A stretch of DNA of 64,000 nucleotides. It comes from Branchiostoma lanceolatum. Taxonomy: Eukaryota > Chordata > Leptocardii > Amphioxiformes > Branchiostomatidae. Made by a program: the position numbers and the translations under genes. The stretch spans positions 17,091,424 to 17,155,423 of the forward strand of contig NC_089732.1 in assembly GCF_035083965.1 (NCBI RefSeq). The letters are read 5' to 3'. The notes beneath the pieces were generated by a model. The model was not told the origin of the DNA. It did no database searches and was given only the letters and a program-made list of their open reading frames with translations. This document shows positions 37,501 through 42,490 of the stretch, piece by piece (position 1 is the first letter of the stretch; each line of letters starts with the position of its first letter).

Positions 37501-40500
37501 TACAGGGACTCGCCGGTACCGTACCTTGTGAAAGTACTAAATGACGGCATGTTATAGATTATTTATTGCATTTATAAATGAAAAAAGAAAGCTTTTATGT
37601 TACAGTTCGATCTTCCGATAGACCAGTAGTTGACAATGCTTCACTTAAGATGTGATCATGTAATTGTAAAGTTTTTAGAAGTTCTTAATGACGTGTTGTT
37701 TTGTAAGAAAAAGACGCAATTCAGCCAGGGGCTGCTATGTTCTTTGAATTTTTTTAATAAACCATTCATTCATTCATAATCATACGCCAATGTCACAAGC
37801 ATCACTGCCACTTTATCAGATCTGTGTAAAAAAAACTTGCATGTTTAATGCATTCAACTGTCAAAAAAGGGGACCCGAGTTCGATCCCAGGCTGCCACCA
37901 GACATGTCTGGACATGGGCCCCGACGTTGTGCCCTTGGCGTGTGGGACAGGCGCTTAACACACATTTCTTCACTTCATTCAGGTGTAAATGAGCACCTAG
38001 CTCATCTAGGACTAGGGACGTCCCTCGGATAGGACGTTAAATGGAGGTCTCGTGTTTGGGGAGAGGCACACCCCGGGGACGTAAAAGAACCCACCACACC
38101 TTTCAAAAAAGAGTAGGGCCATGCCCCGGTGTGCGATGGTCCAAATCCTTCTGTCCCGAGTTTGTGATTCACTACAAATCACCCGGATGGAGGCCTGGCG
38201 AACCTCCGTCTCGTATCAGCCGTACTGTGATTTACACCATTCACCCGGACGGGAGAACTGGCGCATCCCCGTCTTGTATGACAGCCAACGAAAGGGTATG
38301 TCAACCCGAAAAAAGGGCGGTATAACTCCGTCGTAGCGAAAGCACGTCGACTGTTGACGATGATGATGACTACCACTTCTGTCTGGTCAAGGACTGCCAA
38401 CAGAAGCGGCAGAGTGGGCTTCTGTCTCCCGAATCTGTCTGCGTTTACAAAAGCAATGTTGTGCATACCAGACATGCATTTGACAGAGGTCCCCACAGGT
38501 TATGCAGAACATGCGACAACCGGGAGGCCATGGCTGGGAAGTTAACGAAGATGCACTCACTGATACCTGTCATACTGACAAAGCACTAAGATTTGAACAT
38601 CTTTATCGAGCTAATGACATGTTAATGTACCATTCGATGGGCATAACAATAGGGTGCATGTGCATAACTGTACGATGCACAACTTGTCCTGCACAGGAGC
38701 ATTTGCTAGTATGGATGATGACGACTGCGAGAACCCAAACAAACAAACTTACTTACTTTACTGTGGTCGAGCTCCGAAGCTGACAGAAGTAAAATATTCA
38801 GAAATACCCCTCTGGCAATAGAGGAAGCAACAATGGACTTTTCCACAATAGGCTTCCTAAACTACATTCTTGCACCTGATTTTAGTACTAGGCACAGTGG
38901 TCTCATTACTTAAGCATATTGACACATTTTGGAGGAAAAATAGTAACAACAAACAAGCCCATGCGTGAACAGCTAACAATGGGGTATTCTAAAATTGATG
39001 TACAGTATCGTATGGGGCTTACCAAGTCACAAACCTGTAATAATTTTCAGCGTTGTTGCTTTAATTATATTTTACATGAGCCAAAACATACATGATGGGT
39101 ATGTAGGTAGCTTAGACGGAGATGCACACAATGAAATGCAAAACGTCATAATTAATGAGGAAAGTCTATGATTCCCTTATTTCCCATTGTAGGGCCTTTA
39201 TATATGTAACATAGTAATCTATGTCAAGTAGAAAATTTTAAAATACAATTATGCAAATATGGACCAACTTTGCAAAATTGTCAGAATTCATATATTTGGT
39301 TAATGATTGGAATTTCATAATTGTGATATAATGGTGTAAGTTGCATCAATGTCTACATATCCAGGCATAGTTTATTTAGATATCGAATCCATCTGCACAA
39401 TCAACTATTTCATTGAGGTATGAGGTTCCCTTATTCTAGTTGTGAAAACCTAGTTGCCACTAGCCATCTTTCAAACCGGTTGTTAATAAAGAACCGCTAA
39501 TTCGGGAGAATGAGGGCGTTTAGGGAGGGGGCAGCAAGCGACAGCAAGCGGCAGTTCCGTGTCATCACCACATCATTGGACCAGGACATCTCTTTTTCCC
39601 AAACTGAAGGTAACATAAACCCTCAATATGTAGGTAGCTGCCCGTTTACAGATTACGTCTGAGTCACTGCACAAAGTGTTTGCCGTCCGTTCTGCATGAA
39701 GTTTTCCCAGTTATTTTGTTCCTCGTCCCGATGTTTACATGAGCACGTCCGTGCCTTTCAGGGTGATACAGCAGAACAGGTGGTGTTGACGGTGTTTTAG
39801 GCGAGACTCTGTCAATCTTATACAAAATACACTTCACTAATAAGTCAAACACCTTTGAGTTGTTGGAAAAATTGTAAGTAGGATCGATAACGCTATCGTG
39901 AGAGACATTCCAACATTCAGTATGTATAGAACAGCTATCAGTCATGATGATAATCATCTAATAAGAGGGAAGCTTTTAACATCTTGGAAATGGTAGTTTT
40001 CCTATGTAACTACTTCAAACTCTATCTTTGTTCTGTTTTTAGGTGTTTTGTCAGGCTTTTTATTTTGTCCTCTTTTCGTTAAGTCGCCAACCGTGTGCTG
40101 GACAAAAATGCCTAAACTGAACACGTTAAAAACCAGCCGGACCCACACCTCTTCTTGGAGAGCAGTGAGTGCCCCATTTGTTTATTTATATGACCTACTT
40201 TTAGGTGAGGTCCTCTGTTTATATGACCTGTTTTCGGGGACAATGTCACATGTCCCATTATAAAATGCAGAGGATTTACAAACATCCCTTACTAATCATG
40301 CAAATTAGCCCCTGATTTACATTATTAGTCATTGATGATGTAAAGCACAACCTGAGCTCTCTACATACCAAACATCACAACGATCTGTCCACCCCTTCTG
40401 AAGTTATTCATGTCCGAAGGTCAAAACAAAAACACCCACTGCAGTTCCAAACAAGCCGCTAGGGGGGCCAAACTTACACAACTTAATTCCTATGCGATGG

Positions 40501-42344
40501 ACTATCTACCACACAAAAATCATGACCATAGCACTTTTGTAAAAATATGCCCCCGAATTTTGAAGCTCCGCTGCAGTACCTTAGGTACCTGCTAGAAGGC
40601 CCATTGTCGTACTTGACCTTCCTTACCGTAAACTTTACCCATCCACTTAATATCATACAAAACAATCAACAACTTCTCGAGTTATGTTGCCCACATACAA
40701 ATACACATCCACACAAAGCCCGCTGCAGTACCGACAGAAAATGCCAGGGGAACCATTTTTTTTAAAATTGACCTCCGTTCCCACCACATCTACACACCTA
40801 CAAAAATAGAAATACATTCTCATATCAATAGTGATTTTCTCAAAGTTTCAAGTCAGTTAGACAAGTAATACTCGAGTTGTGCTGTTTTATTTTTCAATTT
40901 GGGTACCTTTCCCTAATTTCTATAAATTCACATAAAATCATATGGAACTTCCATACCCATGGACCTGACCATAACATATCTAAAAATGATCAAGAGACAT
41001 AGAAATATACTTCAAATTTACTGGGCTAAATTTGTGGAGGGTGCTCTACTTTTTTTCATTTTCAATTCCTCTTTAGGGCCCATTCCACTAGGACGGCTCT
41101 CTCACCGCGCTCCCACTGCGACCTCAAAATGGCCAGAGCGCGGAGCGAGTACCGAGAGCACGCCAACGTCGCCCTGGAAGCGCGAAGGGAGCGAGCAGAG
41201 AGCGCCATGCCCGCCGTGCGTGCCGTCACCTCGGCGTCTGTTTTGATCATGTTCGATGGAGCGCAGTGAGCGCACGCTGTAAGATCGTCCAAGTTGGGAT
41301 AAAAGGGCAGCAGCGAGCGATCTACGAGGATTCAATGGTCTCAACTGTGGTTAAAACAAATTTTATTCTTGAAGTAATGTATCTTGCATTTTGAGAATTT
41401 TGTTGTCTAATCATACAGTTGCGTAATGAAAACTTTTTTAATTAAACTCATGAGCAAAAAAAGCTGAATAACTGCAAGTACATGCTTCATTCAGATCTAA
41501 TTCCCCACAAGTTTTACTGTCAGTTAAAGTGTTTCAAAATTCTATGATTTACGTTAAATTTTAGAATAACGTAGAATATTGAAATGTTCTTTTTTACAAC
41601 CAAGTTACATGACAATCAACACTGACAAAAACAAGTTATGCATGTATATAACTAAAGCCACTGTCACACCTGTGCGTATATACAAGTCCGCATGAGTTGC
41701 GTATCAACATGTTTTGGGTTTAGGTTAAGTTTGCAGCCGAAGAAGTAATTTCTTTGGTTTGATCACAAGGCTGCACAGCGGTGGGTCAAAGTAGAAAACA
41801 ACTTCTTCCCTGCAAACCTTACTTAAACCAAAAAATGTTCCTGCGCAACTCACGCGCACTTAAATATACTCACACGTGTGACAGGTCCCTAAGACACGCG
41901 CTGAGCGACCGTACAGCAATCAAAATTGGCTTTCTCCGGTTTCTCCCTTGTTTTCATAATTAAAAAAAGATGCAAGAGGAAAAGGTATGACTTCAAAGAC
42001 AACGAAACTCACAAAACTTTAAAAAAAGTTCGTTCTTTATAGCTGGGATTCGTTTAGTGATCTGTCGAATCTTTGGTCGCTCATGATAGTAGTAGATATT
42101 TGAGAATTTAAGAATCGCCTGCTAGACTAGTATGTTGACTAGCTTGAGGGCTGGGATAGCAATATAAATTGAATATACAATCCTTGAGGATACCTACACA
42201 TGCACAAAGCGCGACTTTCAACTATGAAATCTGTAAACCACACTCACCTGTTATAGTCGGTGTAAGGCAAAACAGAACGAAGACAACCCCCAGCCAGCGG
42301 TGCTCACGGCTCGAGCGCATCTGGGCCTCCCGCCCGGTCTCCAT
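8470..42344 (-). CDS. Tie-like receptor tyrosine kinase with internal fibrinogen-related domains and a SAM domain (33 exons, 3' incomplete)
   Basis: A type I transmembrane receptor kinase read on the minus strand. Coding exons: 42344-42248, 34927-34625, 34418-34164, 33757-33623, 33434-33297, 32708-32571, 32345-32046, 29572-28874, 23778-23668, 23565-23422, 22534-22235, 21079-20393, 20166-20053, 19823-19689, 19428-19120, 18964-18671, 18086-17787, 17560-17289, 17071-17002, 16834-16737, 15494-15290, 14216-14111, 13428-13282, 12997-12769, 11949-11895, 11475-11379, 11120-10976, 10612-10519, 10343-10222, 9889-9727, 9418-9308, 9124-8931, 8592-8470. Every junction has GT/AG and matching phase; the sum is 6690 nt (2230 codons). 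Signature features of vertebrate Tie1/Tie2 are present (two N-terminal Ig, EGF2 with DPYGCSCA, third Ig, FN3s, TM, kinase). The Apple-FReD-EGF modules between EGF3 and Ig3, and the SAM domain, are additions. One in-frame TAG (15408-15410) and the missing kinase C-lobe leave open whether this copy is functional. Orthology to Tie is inferred from architecture. Confidence 0.85.
8931..9124 (-). CDS. Kinase hinge, insert and alpha-E exon
   Basis: Begins with the hinge ([19 protein letters not shown]), then a short charged kinase insert (about 20 residues around KELNQTDDK), then the helix leading to the catalytic loop ([16 protein letters not shown]). Acceptor aactttag, donor catgcag|gtacac. Phase 1 in, phase 0 out. 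Confidence 0.9.
9308..9418 (-). CDS. Kinase alpha-C exon
   Basis: Encodes [20 protein letters not shown] and SLVGACT. The glutamate in the ELDIL context corresponds to the alpha-C Glu that pairs with the VAVK lysine of the preceding exon. Acceptor ttttcccag, donor gaag|gtaata. Phase 1-1. Confidence 0.9.
9727..9889 (-). CDS. Kinase glycine-loop exon
   Basis: Encodes [20 protein letters not shown], then EVRMGEL, then [16 protein letters not shown] is the nucleotide-binding glycine loop and VAVK holds the ATP-binding lysine. The WEIPRSSL lead-in is typical of receptor tyrosine kinase juxtamembrane-to-kinase junctions. Acceptor tttctag, donor aaag|gtgcc. Phase 0 in, phase 1 out. Confidence 0.92.
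9890..10221. other. Intron between SAM and kinase exons
   Basis: About 330 bp, AT-rich. No exon, RNA or recognisable repeat was seen. Confidence 0.6.
10222..10612 (-). CDS. Cytoplasmic SAM domain (two exons: 10612-10519 and 10343-10222)
   Basis: The first exon reads [20 protein letters not shown] and the second, joined through a split codon, reads [12 protein letters not shown], then [17 protein letters not shown]. This is the classical SAM pattern: a first helix with DVVDFL, the [16 protein letters not shown] core, a serine-leucine turn, and a C-terminal basic helix starting GPR-KL. SAM domains mediate homo- or hetero-oligomerisation. It lies between the TM/juxtamembrane exons and the kinase; in Eph receptors the SAM domain is C-terminal to the kinase, and vertebrate Tie has none. 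Donor after agg c (gtgagt); second acceptor gcatgcag. Confidence 0.85.
10976..11120 (-). CDS. Juxtamembrane cytoplasmic exon
   Basis: Starts with the stop-transfer run RKRKTRDDQ directly after the TM helix, then an acidic/polar linker ending DSLIYET. The tyrosine in LIYET is a candidate phosphorylation site. Acceptor gttaaag, donor aaacg|gtaact. Phase 2 in, phase 0 out. Confidence 0.85.
11379..11475 (-). CDS. Transmembrane exon
   Basis: Encodes a single hydrophobic span ([18 protein letters not shown]) preceded by IAPIAGG, at about residues 1885-1911 of the model. Arg-Lys residues follow in the next exon, giving an outside-to-inside type I topology. Acceptor ttctag, donor tacag|gtaagt. Confidence 0.9.
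11895..11949 (-). CDS. Short membrane-proximal linker exon
   Basis: Eighteen codons plus one base ([18 protein letters not shown]) linking the last FN3-like domain to the TM exon. Acceptor tttcag, donor caag|gtaacc; phases match both neighbours. No domain is recognisable. Confidence 0.75.
12120..12640. repeat. Dispersed amphioxus-type repeat copy
   Basis: Shares ordered blocks (gctgctagggggcccaaacc, cacaagctatctgccaa, caagaggttcctgagttata) with copies near 28000-28420, 31430-31860 and 40300-40700. It is intronic and non-coding, and ends next to an (AAAC)n/(CA)n microsatellite at about 12655-12695. Confidence 0.65.
12769..14216 (-). CDS. Fifth FN3-like domain, RPTP type (exons 14216-14111, 13428-13282, 12997-12769)
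   Basis: The proline-rich start ([18 protein letters not shown]) is followed by [15 protein letters not shown], then [20 protein letters not shown] and [11 protein letters not shown], then [18 protein letters not shown]. The order (LP-VSE-NGPI, QVIV-like strand, Y-A-L, GDG, LR...YTAAVRCYV) matches the membrane-proximal FN3 of receptor protein tyrosine phosphatases. It ends with [11 protein letters not shown], a furin-type basic site about 25 residues before the TM. Junction phases are 2-1 and 2-1; the 12997 acceptor is gcattaag, chosen because the alternative taaag site breaks the frame. Confidence 0.75.
13429..14110. other. Intron between fifth-FN3 exons
   Basis: About 680 bp. Nothing beyond ordinary AT-rich intron sequence and a short GC-richer patch near 13890-14060 was recognised. 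Confidence 0.5.
14399..14690. repeat. Short-unit minisatellite of quasi-palindromic 20-26 bp units
   Basis: About a dozen degenerate units built on aatctcaagattgtttgaaa. The core caatctcaagattg is nearly self-complementary. It is followed by (TTTA)n at about 14688-14708. Intronic. Confidence 0.8.
15290..16834 (-). CDS. Fourth FN3 domain (exons 16834-16737 and 15494-15290), with an in-frame stop
   Basis: The first exon gives [20 protein letters not shown] and ends LSGYK. The second continues [20 protein letters not shown] and ends with [19 protein letters not shown]. Tryptophan, L-G-YK and [13 protein letters not shown] are at FN3-typical spacing. The donor tacaaa|gtaagt joins acceptor ctacacag in phase 0, which puts TAG (15408-15410) in frame as codon 29 of the second exon. 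The only AG that would avoid it (cactag) lacks a pyrimidine tract. It may be a nonsense allele, a pseudogene lesion or a sequence error. Confidence 0.75.
15590..16560. repeat. Octamer-rich dispersed repeat in intron
   Basis: Contains seven ATGCAAAT/ATTTGCAT octamers among phrases such as tgataggactctcaaa and ggaagagag that recur internally (near 16000 and 16250). Related blocks occur at 30570-31400, 38980-39400 and 44030-44400. Intronic and non-coding. Confidence 0.6.
17002..17560 (-). CDS. Third FN3 domain (exons 17560-17289 and 17071-17002)
   Basis: The first exon: [13 protein letters not shown], then [34 protein letters not shown], and [13 protein letters not shown]. The second: [20 protein letters not shown], then SDG. 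W, YRV and L-P-NYSVT-ISA are canonical FN3 strand positions. Acceptor accgtag; donor gtcact|gtgagt into gtccgacag|ata in phase 0; the final donor is ggct|gtaagt. N-x-S/T sequons are present. Confidence 0.85.
17787..18086 (-). CDS. Second FN3 domain exon
   Basis: Exactly one phase 1-1 exon: [39 protein letters not shown], then [21 protein letters not shown] textbook FN3 (PP-NL, W-PP-NG, Y-L-Y, L-P-T-YTFRVRA, GEG). The 3' end uses the donor attt-tgaatatt|gtgagc, which is the least certain boundary. Confidence 0.88.
18180..18623. mobile_element. Foldback MITE with ~180-bp inverted arms and flanking TTAA
   Basis: The left arm (from 18184, ggaaagctgcacaaaaaatt) and the right arm ending at about 18619 (tttttgtgcagctttctt) are near-perfect reverse complements over about 180 bp each, with ~75 bp between. 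TTAA occurs at both edges (18180-18183 and 18620-18623), compatible with a TTAA target site of the piggyBac type, although the termini are not the usual CCC. It lies wholly in the intron between the first and second FN3 exons and has no coding capacity. Confidence 0.85.
18671..18964 (-). CDS. First FN3 domain exon
   Basis: Phase 1-1 exon: [40 protein letters not shown], then [20 protein letters not shown] and W. Typical FN3 with W, Y-V-Y and L-T-YN-QVRA. Acceptor tgtctacag, donor gaagaaa|gtaggt. Confidence 0.88.
19120..19428 (-). CDS. Third immunoglobulin domain exon (I-set)
   Basis: Phase 1-1 exon. [20 protein letters not shown] gives the first Ig cysteine, [12 protein letters not shown] the core tryptophan, and [17 protein letters not shown] the D-x-G-x-YxC signature. 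It sits between EGF and FN3 domains, as Ig3 does in vertebrate Tie2. Acceptor attccag, donor ggaag|gtacga. Confidence 0.9.
19689..19823 (-). CDS. EGF-like exon before the third Ig
   Basis: Cysteine-rich laminin/EGF-type unit: [17 protein letters not shown], then [16 protein letters not shown], then GDTCKT. Phase 1-1. Acceptor ctcctgtag, donor aaacga|gtatgt. Confidence 0.85.
20053..20166 (-). CDS. EGF-like exon after the second FReD
   Basis: [20 protein letters not shown], then [16 protein letters not shown]. The CxNGGT...C-C-DGW...C pattern is EGF-like. Phase 1-1; acceptor tttccacag, donor acacc|gtaagt. It is paralogous to the exons at 23668-23778 and, on the plus strand, 56047-56160. Confidence 0.87.
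20393..21079 (-). CDS. Second fibrinogen-related domain (FReD2) exon
   Basis: One 687-bp phase 1-1 exon encodes a complete fibrinogen C-terminal globe: [53 protein letters not shown], the calcium-site-like [26 protein letters not shown], and terminal [15 protein letters not shown]. The last segment closely resembles the SLK-T-MMIRP ending of angiopoietin FReDs, the Tie2-binding domain. Acceptor tgtttccag, donor ccag|gtacgg. Open throughout; the open antisense frames are shadows. Confidence 0.93.
21125..21420 (+). mobile_element. tRNA-derived SINE in intron
   Basis: The head has tRNA-like pol III boxes: tggcgcaagtgtaaagtgcg (box A-like) and cccgggatttaatcccagg (box B region, compare GGTTCGAATCC). 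A body with gggacgtccctcggatagga, cgttaaatgg and acgtaaaagaacccacca follows. A second copy with the same body is at 37860-38145. It lies in the intron upstream of FReD2, on the strand opposite to the host gene. Confidence 0.75.
22050..22140. repeat. (AC)n-(TA)n compound microsatellite
   Basis: An uninterrupted CA dinucleotide run at about 22053-22095 is followed by a TA run to about 22128. Intronic. Confidence 0.97.
22235..22534 (-). CDS. Second Apple/PAN-like domain exon
   Basis: A 300-bp phase 1-1 exon: [20 protein letters not shown], then [35 protein letters not shown], then [11 protein letters not shown]. The DECARRCL...C-SFN--...C-LS pattern is PAN/Apple. Apple domains bind protein or carbohydrate. 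Acceptor gctttag, donor gaaac|gtaata. Two paralogs occur in the window (32046-32345 and 54466-54765). Confidence 0.85.
22535..23421. other. Intron between EGF and second Apple exons
   Basis: About 890 bp, AT-rich. No exon or clear repeat recognised, apart from a short ccggggcccagccgggatg GC patch near 23120. Confidence 0.5.
23422..23565 (-). CDS. EGF-like exon before the second Apple domain
   Basis: [20 protein letters not shown], then [15 protein letters not shown] and FWTGNSC. Eight-cysteine EGF/laminin-like unit, phase 1-1. Acceptor actatag, donor aacag|gtaatg. Paralogous to 32571-32708 and, in its second half, to 54142-54285. Confidence 0.88.
23668..23778 (-). CDS. EGF-like exon after the first FReD
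   Basis: [20 protein letters not shown], then [15 protein letters not shown]. Phase 1-1; acceptor ttgacag, donor ccaag|gtaggt. Together with the next exon it links FReD1 to Apple2. Confidence 0.87.
24540..24810 (+). mobile_element. Penelope-like element remnant (GIY-YIG endonuclease)
   Basis: Plus-strand translation gives [20 protein letters not shown] and FEHKRPS, then in a shifted frame [16 protein letters not shown]. This is the GIY-YIG nuclease pattern of Penelope-like retroelements (YIGET--SLKTR--EH, then GH-D...IL--E). A stop and a frameshift show it is dead. The minus-strand LINE is inserted immediately to its right. Confidence 0.6.
24811..24834. repeat. 24-bp target-site duplication, left copy
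   Basis: A 24-bp sequence beginning atcatatctccatgaactat is repeated exactly at 27771-27794 and brackets the minus-strand LINE. Confidence 0.85.
24905..26470 (-). pseudogene. LINE reverse transcriptase region
   Basis: RT motifs in order: [89 protein letters not shown] (catalytic Y-A-D-D), AKYLGSVTT. The C-terminal part has [10 protein letters not shown] and [14 protein letters not shown], typical of LINE 3' ends. The frame runs in register from the endonuclease region and is separated from it only by one stop codon, so the product is split. Confidence 0.88.
26471..27770 (-). pseudogene. LINE endonuclease region
   Basis: [32 protein letters not shown] (catalytic Glu), [24 protein letters not shown] (GD-F-N), then [13 protein letters not shown] (SDH). 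These are the conserved blocks of apurinic/apyrimidinic endonuclease domains. The reading frame extends upstream past the target-site duplication, so the true LINE start codon is probably the ATG in GKQNGL's neighbourhood. It ends in an in-frame TAG. Confidence 0.87.
27771..27794. repeat. 24-bp target-site duplication, right copy
   Basis: Exact repeat of 24811-24834. Confidence 0.85.
27900..28420. repeat. Dispersed repeat copy with octamers
   Basis: Contains ATGCAAAT near 27913 and 28047 and ATTTGCAT near 28061. The phrases cacaagctatctgccaa, gtcaaaagatacaaaaa and ctgcagtaccaaggtca are shared with the copy at 12120-12640. It is followed by a (CA)n microsatellite at about 28446-28504. Confidence 0.65.
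28874..29572 (-). CDS. First fibrinogen-related domain (FReD1) exon
   Basis: A 699-bp phase 1-1 exon with a complete FRe[77 protein letters not shown] and [15 protein letters not shown]. It is very similar to FReD2 at 20393-21079 and to the plus-strand FReD at 55021-55716. The invariant cysteines, the DQDND calcium-like segment and the GWW...C..LNG block are all intact. Acceptor ctttcag, donor cctg|gtatgt. Confidence 0.93.
29573..32045. other. Large intron between FReD1 and the first Apple exon, repeat-rich
   Basis: Holds a ~250-bp segment (29740-29950) that recurs at 46350-46560, and copies of the octamer-rich dispersed repeat (ATGCAAAT/ATTTGCAT near 30937, 31068, 31236, 31248, 31365 and 31612). 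No exon was recognised. Confidence 0.6.
32046..32345 (-). CDS. First Apple/PAN-like domain exon
   Basis: 300-bp phase 1-1 exon: [75 protein letters not shown]. Cysteine spacing is identical to the other two Apple exons in the window. Acceptor tgttttag, donor gccg|gtaaat. Confidence 0.86.
32571..32708 (-). CDS. Third EGF-like exon
   Basis: [20 protein letters not shown], then [20 protein letters not shown]. Phase 1-1; acceptor gcttcag, donor attg|gtaagt. In the plus-strand paralog this position is expanded into eight EGF exons. Confidence 0.88.
33174..33272 (-). pseudogene. Partial tandem duplicate of the second EGF exon
   Basis: About 103 bp of the 3' half of the EGF2 exon ([20 protein letters not shown] and onward) is repeated downstream together with its donor, at a 123-bp offset. 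The first EGF cysteines are missing. An AG (ctagag) would permit a phase 1-1 mini-exon of 99 bp, but there is no pyrimidine tract, so it is more likely a non-functional relic. Confidence 0.6.
33297..33434 (-). CDS. Second EGF-like exon, Tie2 signature
   Basis: [20 protein letters not shown], then [20 protein letters not shown] and C. The DPYGCSCA segment is the same as that in the second EGF repeat of vertebrate Tie2 and is the strongest single clue to the family. Phase 1-1; acceptor tttcaag, donor cgg|gtgagt. Confidence 0.92.
33623..33757 (-). CDS. First EGF-like exon, Tie-type
   Basis: [43 protein letters not shown]. Matches the first Tie2 EGF in its C-x-WGP-C...C--C-NGGVC-D-TGEC-CPPGF pattern. 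Phase 1-1; acceptor gttttacag, donor agtg|gtaagg. Confidence 0.92.
33758..34163. other. Intron between the second Ig and first EGF exons
   Basis: About 400 bp with a short (TG)n at 33893-33904. Nothing else seen. Confidence 0.5.
34164..34418 (-). CDS. Second immunoglobulin domain exon
   Basis: [20 protein letters not shown], then [36 protein letters not shown] and [11 protein letters not shown]-x-YEC is the Ig signature, and the ending RLIVR followed directly by the EGF repeats matches Tie2 Ig2. The first Ig cysteine is replaced (TLQMV), so the canonical disulphide is absent. Phase 1-1; acceptor tttccag, donor agag|gtatct. Confidence 0.9.
34625..34927 (-). CDS. First immunoglobulin-like domain exon
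   Basis: [30 protein letters not shown], then [10 protein letters not shown] and [10 protein letters not shown]. The GLVDVT start, S-A-TWLYC first cysteine, GAFSC second cysteine and the terminal FKMK-QG match the N-terminal Ig of vertebrate Tie2 in order. Phase 1-1; acceptor ttcttcag, donor cagg|gtatgg. Confidence 0.9.
35290..35690 (-). mobile_element. Transposon remnant (GCD/GIGKK-type protein fragment)
   Basis: Minus-strand frame contains [17 protein letters not shown], then [20 protein letters not shown]. The second phrase reappears on the plus strand at 38440-38545 ([20 protein letters not shown]), and the first resembles plus-strand [15 protein letters not shown] at 36900. This is a repeated protein-coding element, degraded, in intron 1 of the receptor. 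Class is unknown. Confidence 0.5.
36865..37790 (+). mobile_element. CR1/L2-like LINE 3' remnant
   Basis: After a short [18 protein letters not shown] piece, plus-strand frames encode the C-terminal RT region: [34 protein letters not shown], then [27 protein letters not shown], and [11 protein letters not shown]. Frameshifts separate the blocks. It ends with aataaa and (ATTC)n near 37765-37780, as CR1-like tails do. 5' truncated and inactive. Confidence 0.75.
37860..38145 (+). mobile_element. SINE copy, 5' truncated
   Basis: Box B-like cccgagttcgatcccagg is followed by the same body as the 21125 copy (gggacgtccctcggatagga, gacgttaaatgga, cgtaaaagaacccaccaca, atgccccggtgtg). It follows the LINE remnant by about 80 bp. 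Confidence 0.75.
38160..38560 (+). repeat. Mixed TE tail with (GAT)n and the LCIPD-type remnant
   Basis: 38180-38360 carries a retroelement-like 3' segment ending in gatgatgatgac. 38440-38545 encodes [20 protein letters not shown], a plus-strand copy of the remnant at 35290-35690. Confidence 0.5.
39080..40010. repeat. ~0.9-kb segment duplicated at 44045-44930 (copy 1)
   Basis: Shares long stretches in order with the second copy: taggtagcttagacggag, ttcatatatttggttaatg, cagcaagcgacagcaagcgg, gttttcccagttattttgtt, tcatgatgataatcatctaa. It lies in intron 1 of the minus gene; the second copy is in the intergenic region. Confidence 0.85.
40290..40760. repeat. Dispersed repeat copy
   Basis: Shows the same ordered phrases as the 12120 and 27900 copies (tgcagttccaaacaagccgc, taggggggccaaacttacac, ctgcagtacc). 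Confidence 0.55.
41080..41310. other. CpG-rich patch in intron 1 of the minus gene
   Basis: A GC-rich, CpG-dense 200-bp stretch (cggctctctcaccgcgctcc, gcgcggagcgagtaccgaga) in an AT-rich surrounding. It could be a CpG-rich regulatory segment or a GC-rich repeat; no coding signature. Confidence 0.4.
42248..42344 (-). CDS. Signal-peptide exon of the minus-strand receptor
   Basis: ATG at 42344-42342 in the context cggcATGG. It encodes a basic n-region ([16 protein letters not shown]) and a hydrophobic core ([16 protein letters not shown]), then donor acag|gtgagt. The phase 1 end joins exon 2 as ..TIT-GLVDVT. The plus-strand paralog has the same arrangement and phase at 46014-46104. Upstream ATGs are followed closely by stops. 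Confidence 0.85.
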
Positions 42345-42389
42345 GCCGATTTCTGTGCCCAAATTCACACCTTTAACATGCAGATGTCG

Positions 42390-42490
42390 AGCATAGTATA
42401 ATCCAGCGGTACCGAGCGGTCCCTGTTCTTGCCCAGGTGCCGAGTAAACAACTTTTAAATGGAGACTTGTCTGAAGCTACTTCCTTGTGG
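42390..42490 (-). promoter_or_regulatory. Candidate promoter of the minus-strand receptor
   Basis: On the minus strand cacaaggaagta (ETS-type GGAA core) lies at 42489-42478, about 135-145 bp before the ATG, with gtgacg just upstream. A TATA-like ttatacta lies about 55 bp before the ATG. The plus-strand gene has the identical 12-mer at an equivalent distance. Functional assignment is inference. Confidence 0.45.
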
